Positions 43,860 to 56,600 of a stretch of DNA of 64,000 nt are shown piece by piece. Numbering within the stretch: position 1 is the first letter of the stretch; every line of letters begins with the position of its first letter. This DNA is from Liolophura sinensis (lineage: Eukaryota > Mollusca > Polyplacophora > Chitonida > Chitonidae). The notes under the pieces are model-generated. The model made no database searches. It was given only the letters and a program-made list of their open reading frames with translations, and was not told the DNA's origin. The position numbers were made by a program, and so were the translations under genes. The DNA is taken from positions 12,767,386-12,831,385 of the forward strand of contig NC_088306.1 of the NCBI RefSeq assembly GCF_032854445.1, read 5' to 3'.

Positions 43860-44130
43860 CTTGGGGTTTAACGTCGTACTTAACAATTTTTCAGTCACAT
43901 GACTGTCATTATGTGTATTTACATATACTGTGTCTTCTTATGGGAGGGCGAGTCCATGCCGCCAAAGTGCTGCTGCCACTGAAATATCATGCCGAAGACA
44001 TCCGGCATGACACCCCATTCAGTCACATTCAACTGACACCGGGCCAATCAGTCATGTGTCATGCTCTAACCCCTCAGTGCTGAGTGCCAAGGGAGACAGC
44101 AGCAACTACCGTTATTAAAGTCTTACGGTA
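43858..44130 (-). mobile_element. SINE family B, variant body
   Basis: The tail end (cttggggtttaacgtcgtac) is intact. The body resembles the variant copy at 29200-29559 more than the other B copies. The head is lost or diverged. Confidence 0.75.
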
Positions 44131-44287
44131 CATATGTTAGGGTAACATTAATTTATGGAGCACAATATACCGCTAATCAATGGGGAAAAAGCCAAAAACA
44201 TAAATTCGATAGTATAAATTGGTAGAGGAAGAGATACACATGTCGTCCTTCAACTCCCAAGAATACAGTTACATCAAGCCTCTCTAA

Positions 44288-44770
44288 TTTATTTATTTAT
44301 TTTATTGGTGTTGTACGCCGTACTCAAGAATATTTCACTATACGACGGTGGCCAGCATTATGGTTGGAGGAAACCGGGAAGAGCCCGTGGGAAATCCACG
44401 GAAACCAGCATGAGCTGGACTTGAACTCACAGAGACTGCATAGGTGAGATTTATTTATTTATTTATTTGATTAGTGTTTTACGCCGTACTCAAGAATATT
44501 TCACTTATACGACGGGGCCAGCATTAGGGTGGGTGGAAACCGGGCACAGCCCAGGGGAAACCCACGACCATCTGCAGGTTGCTGCCAGACCTTCCCACAT
44601 ACGGCCGGAGAGGAAGCTAGCATGAGCTGGACTTGAACTCACAGCGACCGCATTGGTGAGAGGCTCCTGGGTCATTACGCTGCGCTAGCGTGCTAACCGA
44701 CTGAGCCACAGAGGCCCCCATAGGTGAGAGACTCCTTGGTCATTGCCCCGCGGTGGCGTGCTAACCCCCT
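44288..44770 (-). mobile_element. SINE family A, older copy split by a second SINE
   Basis: The tail and body (44288-44449) and the head part (44719-44770) belong to one minus-strand copy interrupted by the element at 44450-44718. Confidence 0.85.
44450..44718 (-). mobile_element. SINE family A, full length, nested in the older copy
   Basis: A complete minus-strand copy (head ggggcctctgtggctcagtc, tail with four aaat units). It is flanked by the 11-bp duplication cataggtgaga (44439-44449 and 44719-44729), which is itself host-SINE sequence. Confidence 0.95.
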
Positions 44771-45502
44771 CGGCCGTTGATGGCGCTGTGTGGACCGATG
44801 GCTAAGCCTAACATTCGCTGTTGACCACTTGTCTTCCATCACACTTGTCAAAGGTCGGCGGTTTACTCCGGTCACTCTGGTTTCTTCCACCTATCAAAGT
44901 GACCATAGGTGTATTGAAGTGAAGAAAGCTTGAGAATGCATTAAAACAGTCGATCTATCCATCAATCAACCGGCATGAGTTGGCGTGGCGCCATAGTGAT
45001 TCTCGGTGCAGGATAGAATAAGTAATTGTGGTGATCTAACGGCTAAAACATTTATGCATGCACAGTGGTAAAACTGTAATTACCATTATGGGGACTGATA
45101 CTCGGACGGGTTTTGGTTATTTGCAAAGTAATTAACATTGTTTATAGAAGTAACGAGGGAGGAATTATGCCAATTTTGAAAAACGTTAATAAGCGGATAA
45201 AAATACATCACGGAAAGAGGAGTGTGAGTTGTATAAGCTTCATAAAGGTACAGGGATGTTCCCAGAGGGAGCGGAAAAACTCCGTGAGAAAATACTATAC
45301 TAAAATTGGTGCATAGTTTTGATAATTCCATTTGGCACGGAACGCCCTGTGATAAAACAGACATAAAAGGTACACTAATAACACGATTAAAGCCAATTAT
45401 AAATCTTTTGTTGTGGATTTCGCTTTTTTGTTCAAACCATATTTATATATTTAATTATTTATTTGATTGGTACATAGAGAAATTATGAACCATGTATGTT
45501 TA

Positions 45503-45537
45503 TACAATCAACATACAGGCATTGTATGTTGATTGTA
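45503..45537. repeat. Perfect 14-bp inverted repeat, 7-base loop
   Basis: TACAATCAACATAC at 45503-45516, loop aggcatt, and its exact reverse complement at 45524-45537. Confidence 0.95.
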
Positions 45538-46784
45538 GAGAAAGATTGCAGGCTTTATTGACTTACTACGATTCTTCCGCATCAATGCAGGAATCAAGCT
45601 AATCATATCTTGTTTAGGCCATTGCATGTAGTTAGCTGTCATTGGCGGAACAATAAGGAAAAATCACATACAACAGCACATCAATATAGTGGTCACATTT
45701 TTATTGCTTATATCTAGAACACGTGGCCGCTCTACTATGTACGTTCAAACTAAGCTATGCAGGCTATGTACATACGTCTGTATATTTGTAAATGGGTCCG
45801 CGACATTTAAAATTCCCATCCGTTTTAGTCATGGATGCCTTTCCTGCTATCATATTCTAATAACCCATTAATGCTAATCAAAGAGTTCGCATCCCATAAT
45901 GATATTATTTGCTGGTAAATAATGGTAAAATTATTTAATTTACATCTAAAGCTAAGTTAACGAAGTTTATTATGCCGGTAAGGTAGTTATATCTATTCCT
46001 GGCATACCTGGCTCACAGTATATAATTTCTAATAAATATCATGGCGATGTATGGAAGCCTGATACGACCATCCTAATGCGCAATAGTTACATGTATCTTT
46101 CTTAAAGTGCATGATACAGCTACGGGAGTTAGAAATTAGAACAAATAGAGCCTTGAGACTGTTTCAGAGTTTGAGAATTTTCAGAAGTAGATATGTGGGA
46201 TCAGCCCCACAAAACTTTTTACACTGCTCGACCTACATGTGTATATAAGTGACTATGCACAAGTAGGTTCAACCTCACGCTGAACACGCTCTGGCATCCT
46301 TTAAAATACACACAGGACCTACTGTGGTTCCCGTACATGTATGCGTCTATACATACTGGACAAACATATAAACGTAACACCCAATATTTTTATAAAATTA
46401 ACTACGTTATCAAATTAATTTCAACGCCGTTTATCAAGCGGGCCTAAAATGGACTCTTAGCAATATACTTCCATAACTGATGGAAACGGACAACCGATGG
46501 TAACGCTGAGGCAGGTTAAGAAACAGGGGTGGGGTCAGTTTGGCAAACAGAGTGGGGTCAGTTTGGTAAATTCAACACTTCAGTACCGAGTATGTCCGCC
46601 GTTTGCCTGCTGCACTGCTACACATCGTCGACGAACAGGCCTGATGAGATGGTAAATTGTGACTTGCGGAATGTTTTTCAACCACTGTGTGAGGGCCAAA
46701 TGTAACTCCGCGTTGATACCCGGAACCAGAAGTCGTATTCTGCCGCACCCATTGGCGGCTCGAAGCTGTGAATACTTCGCCAGT

Positions 46785-46934
46785 TGTACGCATAGGAAGG
46801 GCTGCTAGCAACTAGCAGATGGTCGTGGGTTTTCCCCCTGGGTCTGCCAGGTTTCCTCCCACTATAATGGGGCCGTAGTGCAATGTTCTTGAATACAGCG
46901 TAAAACACTAATCACAAGTAAATAAATAAATAAA
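46785..46934 (+). mobile_element. SINE family A, 5'-truncated and diverged
   Basis: It runs from about tagcagatggtcgtgggttt to the aaataaataaataaag end. Confidence 0.8.
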
Positions 46935-46997
46935 GATTACTTCATCAGAAATTATATCGGGCTGACATGATATTATGTCGAATACCTATTGGTTTAG

Positions 46998-47054
46998 AAC
47001 AACAGAATAAATGTATATTCTAGCACCACTCAGCCTTTCTGTTAAAATTTACAG
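46998..47054. mobile_element. Solo end of the foldback element family
   Basis: It resembles the right inverted arm of the element at 16.26-16.76 kb (aacagaat, ttctagcaccac, ctttctgttaaaattta). The partner arm was not found. Confidence 0.55.
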
Positions 47055-47540
47055 ATGATTATTTTTTTCTAGTGAAGAGCTTAGATTATTTTTTTTAATT
47101 CCGCAGGTCTTATAAATGCTGTGTTCAGAGCAGCCGAAACTTGAATTCGACCTCAAGGGACTGTCTCCAGACTGCAGAATCTACATAGGTCTGATGACTG
47201 TACGTGTCAGGTCTATGACTCTCAAGTGTTACCTCCTTAGAACAATAGTTGTGAAACTCAGCAATTATCGGTAGCATTAACATGGTTAACAATGATAAAT
47301 TCCCTTGACTCTTACCAGAAACTGTAACGACACAGAATTTATCTTTAATATACTATAGATTTAGCGCATTCGTCTATTTACTTGATGGCTTGTCCGAGTC
47401 GTATTGCAGGGGGAAACAGCATGGCGATGTCCAAAATATCGGTGTTTCACGTTACACCTTGAAAAGCTTGAACCGTAGTTGTTTATGGCAAAGAAACACT
47501 ATACCATAAGGTATCTGTCAAATGAAAGATCGCTAAACAG

Positions 47541-48334
47541 CCAAGGAAAGTAGTTCGACATACTTTGTTGTTGGTGCGAATTGATAAGGTCAAAGAAAGT
47601 GGTTCGACATACTTTGTTGTTGGTGCGAATTGGTAGTCAAGGAAAAGCAGTTCGACATACTTTGTTGTTGGTGCGAATTGATACAGTTAAGGAAAGCTGT
47701 TCGACATACTTTGTTGTAAGTGCCAATTGGTACAGTTAAGGAAATTAATTCCACATACTTTGTTGTTGGAGCGAATTGGTACAGTCAAGGAAAAGCAGTT
47801 CGACATACTTTGTTGTTGGTGTCAATTGGTACAGTTAAGGAAAGCAGTTCGACATACTTTGTTGTTGGTGCGAATTGGTACAGTCAAGGAAAAGCAGTTC
47901 GACATACTTTGTTGTTGGTGCGAATTGATACAGTTAAGGAAAGCTGTTCGACATACTTTGTTGTAAGTGCCAATTGGTACAGTCAAGGAAATTAATTCCA
48001 CATACTTTGTTGTTGGAGCGAATTGGTACAGTCAAGGAAAAGCAGTTATTACTTTGTTGTTGGTGCCAATTGGTACAGTTAAGGAAAGCAGTTCGACATA
48101 CTTTGTTGTTGGTGCGAATTGGTACAGTCAAGGAAAAGCAGTTCGACATACTTTGTTGTTGGTGCCAATTGGTACAGTCAAGGAAAAGCAGTTCGACATA
48201 CTTTGTTGTTGGTGCCAATTGGTACAGTTAAGGAAAGCAGTTCGACATACTTTGTTTTTGGTGCGAATTGGTACAGTCAAGGAAATTAATTCCACATACT
48301 TTGTTCTAAGTGCGAATTGGTACAGTCAAGGAAG
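47541..48334. repeat. 49-50-bp minisatellite, 16 copies, with higher-order pattern
   Basis: The unit is ttcgacatactttgttgttg, then gtgcgaattggtacag and tcaaggaaaagcag. A five-unit block (about 247 bp) starting with the ttaattccacatac variant recurs at about 47739 and 47986, and the variant appears again at 48283. The stop-poor frames on both strands come from the repeat itself. Confidence 0.95.
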
Positions 48335-49004
48335 AAGAAATTCTTATAACAAATTAAAACATGTCAACTGTTGAGAGCCACGTGGTCTTTTCCGAACTAT
48401 ATAATAAGGCAGATCCGCCATCTTTGACTGTGAAGACCGAAAATTTAGGGACACCAAATTACTTAAATGGAAGTCCGATTTTATTCAAAAGTATAAATAT
48501 AATTGGTATTTTTTTCAGTGTAGAAATAAAGTTTTTATCCACAAGCACATTGTTTTGTAATTAAATGAGCATAATCGGAATTATATTAGTGCGCAAATAT
48601 TTCGGAGTATATGTATACGCTACATGGGACATGCTATTTTGACATACAGGAGTCACTTTCGAGGCATAAAAAATAGTTATCACAGTGATATTCCAAGGTG
48701 TAAATATATATTTAGTCTTATAAATGTATTAGCATGTTTATCAAGGTAAAACCGAATATTGAGTGTGTCAGCGCTTGGGGGTTTAAGTATATTTGAGACA
48801 ATTGCATTGCACATCTTGGCAAATCGAGTCAAAAAGTACTAACTCACAATCTACCTAAGGCAAGTTTACTGTACTTAATTAGGATGTTTGCAAGGCGAAC
48901 ATTGCGCAGTAAAATTTTGTGAATGATCTTTTGTGAATTGTACAGGTAAATGCATGATTGTTTTTATCCACAGGTACTTTGTATAAAACTTTCCACATGA
49001 AAGG

Positions 49005-49372
49005 TGAGTGAGTGATTGAGTGCTTGGGGTTTAGCGTCGTTCCTCACAATTTTTCAGTCATAAGGCGACGAAGGAATCCTTAGAGTATATAATATACATA
49101 TAATATATATGCATGTAATGTGCCTCCTTTTTGCTGGACGGATTTCTACGACTCTTTTAACTAGTGCTGCTTTACTGAAACACCTTACCGAAGGCAAGTA
49201 AGCTGCCCCGCCCGAGCCATACAGGTCAATCAGTCCTTGCACTCTCCCCTTCATGCTGAAGGCCAAGCGCGGAAGTTACAACCTACTCCTACAGGATTGA
49301 TCCTACTCTACCGCTCCCGAAGCGGACGTTTCTCAGGCGGACGCTCTACCAACTGTGCTATCAGGGCCGGTC
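49005..49372 (-). mobile_element. SINE family B, full length
   Basis: Head, body and tail are present on the minus strand, flanked by a perfect 12-bp duplication ccacatgaaagg (48993-49004 and 49373-49384). Confidence 0.95.
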
Positions 49373-50625
49373 CCACATGAAAGGCCGTACATCTGTAGCA
49401 TAATTATGTTGACAATTACATGACACATCACTTGACTTATTAAACAGCATATTATAAAACTGTTCACATCTGTAAAAACACCTTTGACGTTAAGTGCGGG
49501 AGCATGAGGCTCATTTTTTGGATGTTGGCAGTTTCATATAGGTCATACCGACCTACATTTCCACCGATATAACTAAAGACTGCCTCGACTAATGAATAAT
49601 ATTTATTAAATTCAGTATGGAAATGGAATTGGCCTTCAAGTTGTGGCAAAGTTATTATTAAATAGAATAACTTTTTATTCGTCAGTTATATGTCCGCATA
49701 TTTTGTTTTCCTCTTTCCTGATCTGTCCAGTGTCGTTGGAACTGTCAGTCTTGGAAATTGTATGTTTAGCATGTTAGATTGGCAGATCAAAGTCAACGGA
49801 TTTCAATGTGATCTTTATAAATTTACAAGTCTTAGTTGTAGATTTAGCCACCCCCAGCAATAACCTATAACATATACAAGAAGGAAAAGACCACAAAAGT
49901 GCCAGTGGCAGTAACAGGAAAGCTGGACAGTTCTCTGAAGAAACTGACTCAGTCCTTGATACCAGGGTCAACCATCAGATCTCCAGTGAGAGTTTGTCAG
50001 CAACACAAGTGTTGCATGTAGGCATAGTTAGTAACATGAAATTATTTAATCTGTAAATTTTTTTGTATGTTTTTTTTTGTTCCAGCAATGAGGGTGCCTT
50101 AAGAAAATGTATTTTTTTAGAGCACGGAGAACGCACATACTCTGAAACAAAAATAAAAAACTGGTGGATCATTCATCGGGTGAAATCATTAAAGGGAAAA
50201 ATGAAGTCGGGCCTTCATCAGATACACAGCTGAAAGCTGTTTTCATTCTACAGTTTTCAAAAAAAAAAAAAAAAACAAAAAAAAAAACAGCAGAAAAACC
50301 TTGAATACCTGAACATGTTTTTAGCGACAGTTTTATCCCTCGTTTCTCTTGATGCTCACTTCAATTTTAAGCGATCTTTTACTGTAAACTTGAGACAATT
50401 TATAATACGGACTCCTTGACACTGAATACTGACATGTAAATCCGAACTTAGAATTGGTAGCAAGGTTACCCAAAAGGTCGCTTGTATGAGACACATGAAC
50501 GCAAATCTTCATAAGCTATGCCTGTGCTTAATATAGGCGAGACAAAAATCCTAAATATGACCACAAGCCACCGCACGTTGTCCAGTACCGTAACTAACAA
50601 ACATTCCTGACTTGAAGAAGCAGCC

Positions 50626-50735
50626 AAACTGCAGATGGTTATGGTTTCAGCCACCCCCAAACCCCCGCTTCCCACTTCCGAATAAGCGTCATATTCTTGA
50701 GTGCGGCATAAAACACTGGTCAAATAAATACAACA
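50626..50735 (+). mobile_element. SINE family A, degraded fragment
   Basis: actgcagatggttatggttt and tattcttgagtgcggcataa followed by caaataaata. Confidence 0.7.
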
Positions 50736-50825
50736 GTAGCTGCACTAGTATGAATAGGAATCGAACTCACTACCTGACTGGAAAACTCAGTCAGATGACA
50801 ACCTCCTCGTCTGAATTCATTTATT

Positions 50826-51058
50826 TAATTGATTGGATTTATTTATTTATTTGATTGGTGTTTTAGGCCATACTCAATAATGCGGCTAGCATTATGGTGG
50901 GAGGATACCGGGAATGTTGCTGGCAGATCTTTCCACGTACAGCCGGAGAGAAAGCCAGTATGAGCTGGACTTGAACTTATAGCAACCACATTGGTGAGCG
51001 GCTCCAGGGTCATTGCGCCACCCTGGCTTGCAAATCTCACCGGCCATGGAAGCCCCAC
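50826..51058 (-). mobile_element. SINE family A, internally deleted
   Basis: On the minus strand the tail, body and head are recognisable, with small deletions in the tail and body. Confidence 0.8.
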
Positions 51059-51102
51059 TTCGTCTGTAGCCATTCTTATTAAGCCTCTGTGGAAATAGTT
51101 AC

Positions 51103-51178
51103 TAAGTGGGTATAGCAATGTAATAAGTGGGCATAGCAATGTAATAAGTGGGCATAGCAATGTAATAAGTGCACATAG
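51103..51178. repeat. 22-bp tandem repeat, three and a half copies
   Basis: aagtgggcatagcaatgtaat repeats three times, then breaks up. Confidence 0.9.
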
Positions 51179-53609
51179 TCCTCTACACAGCCTTCATTAT
51201 GCTAGAATGAATAATACACAACCTTGGTGACAGTTGTGAATATTATCACTTTAATGAACACACTTTCGACCCAATGTGTACATTCCCACAACGCGATGAT
51301 CTAGACTACTAGCCCAACTGGAAAATGCATTTGAGATCACGTTCAGTGCAGGTCATAAAATCGTGCTTCAAATGTTTTATTATCTACAGTATTTTAATTC
51401 AGGTAAAATTAAACATAGGCTTCGTCACAATGCTACCAAAATCACACCAAAATGGAGCAAATCGCAAGATGACAATTTCAGATGATCCTCCTATCAGTTA
51501 ATTTACGAAACTTTTGATGAAAAGTATAAATATAGCACTTTTAAAATATTAATTTTTTTTTTCTGACTCCTATCAAAATACAAATCGTACAAATGTGCTG
51601 GAGAAATCCTAATTACTCACTAGAGGCACTTCACAATTCTCTCCAACAAATGCTACATCTGATATAAATAATGAAACCTGGTTTCAATTACTCCTTTATA
51701 TTGAAAAAGGAAATGACTATATTTCCATCAATCAGAGTACAAATTTTCTATCCGCCACAAGACAAACCGACAGCAGTTAGTGTTATCTCTCAAGCACAGA
51801 TAAAAATACAACAGTACACATTTGATTGACAATTCATGAAGCACGACATTCCAGTGATCTTAAAACATATAATTTAATCTTACATGAAACGGCACTTAAA
51901 AACTGCACCATCCACAAACTTCCACGAACTCCAGCACTAAAAGGTCTCAGTACATCTTGCGTAAATCCTATCCACCTAACATGACATGCTTGAATAAGTA
52001 ATTGATGCTGGTGTCAATTCTAAAATGGTTCGACAATGGATATATAGATTTTCGGTAAATCGATAGATCTGACGTAAATAGATGATTCAGACAAAACATC
52101 CAATCCACAGTGCTTTTCACGACGATGTGCAAAATGAAAGTGAAACAGAGCTGCCAGGATAGCTACCAACACCAGCCACAATTTTTATACAAATACGCCC
52201 ACAAGTTAAGAATAAGAAACAATTGAACTAGCTCTGGTAAGTGATGACAATATTTGCCTCATCTGAGTTATTTCAACCAAGATTTCTACTTTTATCACAT
52301 TATATTCCAAGCAATCCAGAATATTCAATGACAAACAGAAAGAGTAGAAAACTAAGGGAAAAGGCAGTCTTCTCTTTCAGTAATCAACATTTCAACGTAA
52401 ACTTGGTGCCATTTTCAAGATACATGTATATATCAAGGTAAAGTTGGGATACTGATAACCACAAGTAAAACTGCCTTTTCACATACTCACTGTACACAAC
52501 AAAGCAGCCAGAGCTTGCTTACGAACGAAGGGCTCAAACATTTGACCAGCAACAGTTAGTTCAGCAGTCTGACGTTACTTTTCTGTTATTCTAGGAAAAG
52601 TGAATTCTCTATCATTTTACTAGCAAGTGAAACAACCATTTAACAACAATGACTAAAATAAAACAGATCTTTAAGTCCATTTATATCCCATTTGACACTA
52701 GACATTCTATATGCTGATCATTTTGTCATAGTTCTATTTCCAATGTATGAAAGAACCACTGCCTATCCTATGATTGGAGAGTCAGGTGATGTACATGACG
52801 TCAGATGAACCTTTTTCTTCATCAATACTGTAATTACAAAACAAAATAACATTTCTTCAGATTTACTTTATTTCATGGACTGAATCCCATGATGTACAGT
52901 AGCATGTTAGTTATGCAAATGTTATGAATGTATTAAAATTGTGTAAATAACACCAAACTTAGGACTGAGTATAGTCACGGTCCACAAATGACATTTTTTC
53001 TGCACCATAAAACTATTTTAAGTGATGATGTTTTGCAAACTAGTCTACAATTTTCATATAAAACCGGCTAAATACTACCAAAATGAATGTACTTTACAAG
53101 GCCTATTTTTTATTTTACTGTATTTTTATTATTTTGTGCATTCCCTTACAGCTCAATAGATACATTTATGTATTTGTTATTAAAACTACATGTATCACTT
53201 GACGACTTATCAATACCCCAAGTTTATCCCCGCATTAAATGTGTATGTACAAACAAATGGTGCATAGATCAGTGAGTGCAATAGTGCATTACCCTCATAA
53301 ACAAAGTACGCAGGAAACAAAGTTGACAAAACAAAACAATCAAAGCATAGTAGTCACCTTTACTCAAAACCTCTAAAAACCATCTATACAGTACACCGAC
53401 AAACCAGACCGGTCGCCTGGTATAGCCATGTTAAAACAGGCCAGAATCCTCCATGATTATCCCTACACCTGTGTACTGTATATGATCAACAGCTAACGTT
53501 TGTGTTTGTAAGAGAAAGCTCTTAACATTGCTTCAGAATTCAAAAAAAAAAAAAAAAATTTCCACCAGGACGAGGATTTCATTGCAGCTAAAAGAGTCGG
53601 GGGAGTGTA

Positions 53610-53699
53610 CTAGAACAGCCTGTAGCCTGGGGGGTATTTGACCAGCATCCAGTTCTTGTAATGACGGACACAGTGTGCCCAGCCCATCTGCTCGCACAG
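53610..53699 (-). CDS. TPP2: TPP2 terminal exon (coding part)
   Basis: The acceptor is ttctatttcag and the stop TAG is at 53610-53612. It encodes LCEQMGWAHCVRHYKNWML and then VKYPPGYRLF, the conserved C-terminus of the family. Confidence 0.95.
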   Translation of the reverse strand: MCEQMGWAHCVRHYKNWMLVKYPPGYRLF

Positions 53700-56600
53700 C
53701 TGAAATAGAAAAACAGATAATTATCTGCACATACAGTATCCATTTGGTAACACACCACAAGTGTGATATATGAAAGAGATCATCTCCAGCAAATGTGACA
53801 GTGTCATTCAGGCACCATTATTGGGCTGGTGGGCGTCGGACATTTCCAAAATCAGAAGGCAAGGCAAGAGATTCCTGGAATAAGAAGGATCAGTGGCTGG
53901 AGCATGTTCCAGAGAGCTCTCCAGACACAAATGAGATGAATCGCAAGGTGATAGAAGACTCCTTTGTCACTGTGTGATGACGCCCAGCTGGTAGCAACAG
54001 GCAAGCTTCCGGACTAGCCAATAACAGCAGGAGACAGAACACAAACCATCACTCCTCCCCCCACCAGCCCCACCTCACAGGCAGAATATTCGACCCAGAT
54101 TTATGAGGAAGCTAAAAAGCTCAAAGTTAGTTAAATGTTCCCTTTCTTTTTTAGAGAGAAGGTGTTCACGTTTTGACACTAACTTCCACAGGTTTGTTGA
54201 AATACTGTTGTCTGGATTACATTTAGATACTGCATGCACAGTATGCAACACCGCAATTCTTTGTCAGTTGCAGACTTTTGGTAAATTCTCCATTTCCATC
54301 TGCCAAATTGCAACCAGTTTTATACATAAACAGTAGCTGATCTGCTTATTCAACCAGCACACTGTGTATATGCCCTAAAACTGTAACTAAATTTTGGTTC
54401 TAATTTGGTTTTTGCATAAAAAAGTTGCTTTTTCAAGTTTACAGGTAAAATTGTCAATAAATTGTCTGGCTCACCTCAATAAAGGTTTTGTCCTGCTCCT
54501 TGGTTGGTTTTTCTTCTAGATGTTTCTGAAGCAGTTTTAAGGCACGACCATATTGCTTGTGTACCATGGCATGGCGCACTGTAAAGGCAGAGATCTGAAA
54601 GAAAGAAATCATTCCCTTTATTTACCCATTTTTATTTATTTGTTCTCAAGACTGTATCACTAATGCGATGGTGCTGTGGTGTACAGTTGAGGACCCAAAA
54701 GCGAATGGAGTAAACCATTCTGCCCTTTGACAAACTTTCTGACTTAGTACTGCAGTCGAGTCATTGAGAGCTGTATTTGAACACACAACCTGAATGAGTG
54801 AGCGAGTGAGCACTTGGGGTTTAACATCATACTTAACAATTTTTCAGTCATATGACGACGAAGGAATCCTTAGGGTGTATGTAATGTGCCTCCTTGTTAC
54901 AGGACGGATTTCCACCGCTCTTCCATCTAGTGCTGCTTCACTGAGATGACCTCCCGAAGGCAAGTAAGCCGCTCCGCCCGAGCCATTACACTGATACGGG
55001 TCAAGCAGTCGTTGCGCTATCCTTTTCATGCTGAAGGCCAAGTGAGGATGTTACAACTACCTCTGTTAAGGTCTTATGTGTGACTCGACCCAGGATTGAC
55101 CCTGTATCTACCGCTCCTGAAGCGGACTGAACCCTGAACGATCAAGAGCCTCACAGTCTCAGTGAGCCACTGCTTTAACCAACTGCATCTGTAAGGCCAT
55201 ACTTCCCCTTATTTAAACTTAACTTGAAAGTGGCATAATTGAAGACATATACACAGATACATACCATACATTTCGGGGCTACTTTGGATCATAAAATTGT
55301 CAACACTTCATATGTTATCTTCTTATCTAACAAGCTGAATGGAGTTTTCATTTTAACTAAAGTCAATAAACCTTTATGAAAATAGGCCCAGGTAAGGTTC
55401 CACTGAAGCCTATAAGTGAAATATTCTTGAGTACGGCGTGAAACACAAATGAAACAAACTCCACTGCAGCCATCACTGTACCTTGGCATCGGTTGCATCA
55501 ATCCATTTCAGCATTTCATTGTAAGTTTCATCCACCTCCTCGACGGTCATTGGGGGGAACTTTAGGGGTTCTTCTTCAGTTGTGGAGTCTGGTTGGGGTT
55601 CTGCTGGGGGTTTAGCTGCTTCTATGATAGCATCGGCCTGAGCACAGCCCAGTCTGAGGTATGCCTCTATCAGATGACCTTTCTGTTTGTCCATCTCCCT
55701 GACATGTGAAAACACAGCACCTCATTTCATGAATTTTTCTTGATTTTTTCCCCCACCAAAATCTTTATGTTTTTGTTTTGTATTTTGTTCTTTTTTTCTT
55801 TCTCATCAAGTTTTTTCATGTTAGATAACCTAAAAGATCCATCTGAGTACAGAACATTCAGCTCAGCTGGAGTCTTTAGTTGTCATAATGGTCTATACAG
55901 CTCACCATAGAATCCAAAACACTGGACCGTGTTTCATTCTAGGGGGAAGATCATCAACAATGAATGAATGAATGAATGATTATAGCTTAACGCCATCAAC
56001 AATGAACATAACTTTTCCTATCAATAGTTTTCAATGGTCAATCTCACACTGATTACCTAAGGATGAAGTAATGCTTGTTTAAGATTTCTGAACATCACAG
56101 AGGTACATTTAGACATTACAGACCTATTAACCCTTTTACCACTTATCGTCACAACGATCACACTCGCATCATTTGGCATTTCCCATTTTTGAAATTCAGG
56201 AAGTGCTATGACCATCAATCTTAACATTTTCTTGATTTAATCATGTCTTTCCTAATGGTCATCACTGTCAGAAAACTAACACAACCTGGTCGTCAACTTG
56301 TGGTTGATCTGATTGCTACGTGTTCCATACTCAAGAAAATTTTACTTTACAGCTCATTGCTTTCAGTATTAGAGGAAATCAGTGTGGCCAGAGTAATCAA
56401 GTAGAACTTAGGAGTAACACACAGCAACCTTTCCCACACATGATGCACATATCTGCCTCAACTGATGAGCTCAAAGTGCAGGGCAAAAATGGGTCATGAT
56501 CACATGAACAGTTCCATGAGAAATGTTGACAGCTTATTACCACTAAGGCCCTCATCAAGAAGCGGGCAGCAAGAGGAATCTTGAAAAGTCACCGGTCTTA

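Larger units (their letters stand above)
42977..53609. other. Repeat-dominated interval between paralog 2 and TPP2 (10.6 kb)
   Basis: No gene is supported. SINEs and minisatellites listed below fill much of it. About 51.2-53.6 kb is AT-rich, nearly repeat-free and lies 3' of the TPP2 stop codon, so part of it is probably TPP2 3' UTR. Several minus-strand AATAAA/ATTAAA hexamers occur there, and the true end cannot be chosen. Confidence 0.55.

Noticed and set aside
43584..44083. Open frames encoding repeated MYVC
   Set aside because: Translation of the (GTAT)n microsatellite and the SINE next to it.
47720..48374. Several overlapping open frames up to 135 codons on both strands
   Set aside because: They are produced by the 49-50-bp minisatellite and have no splice or start context.
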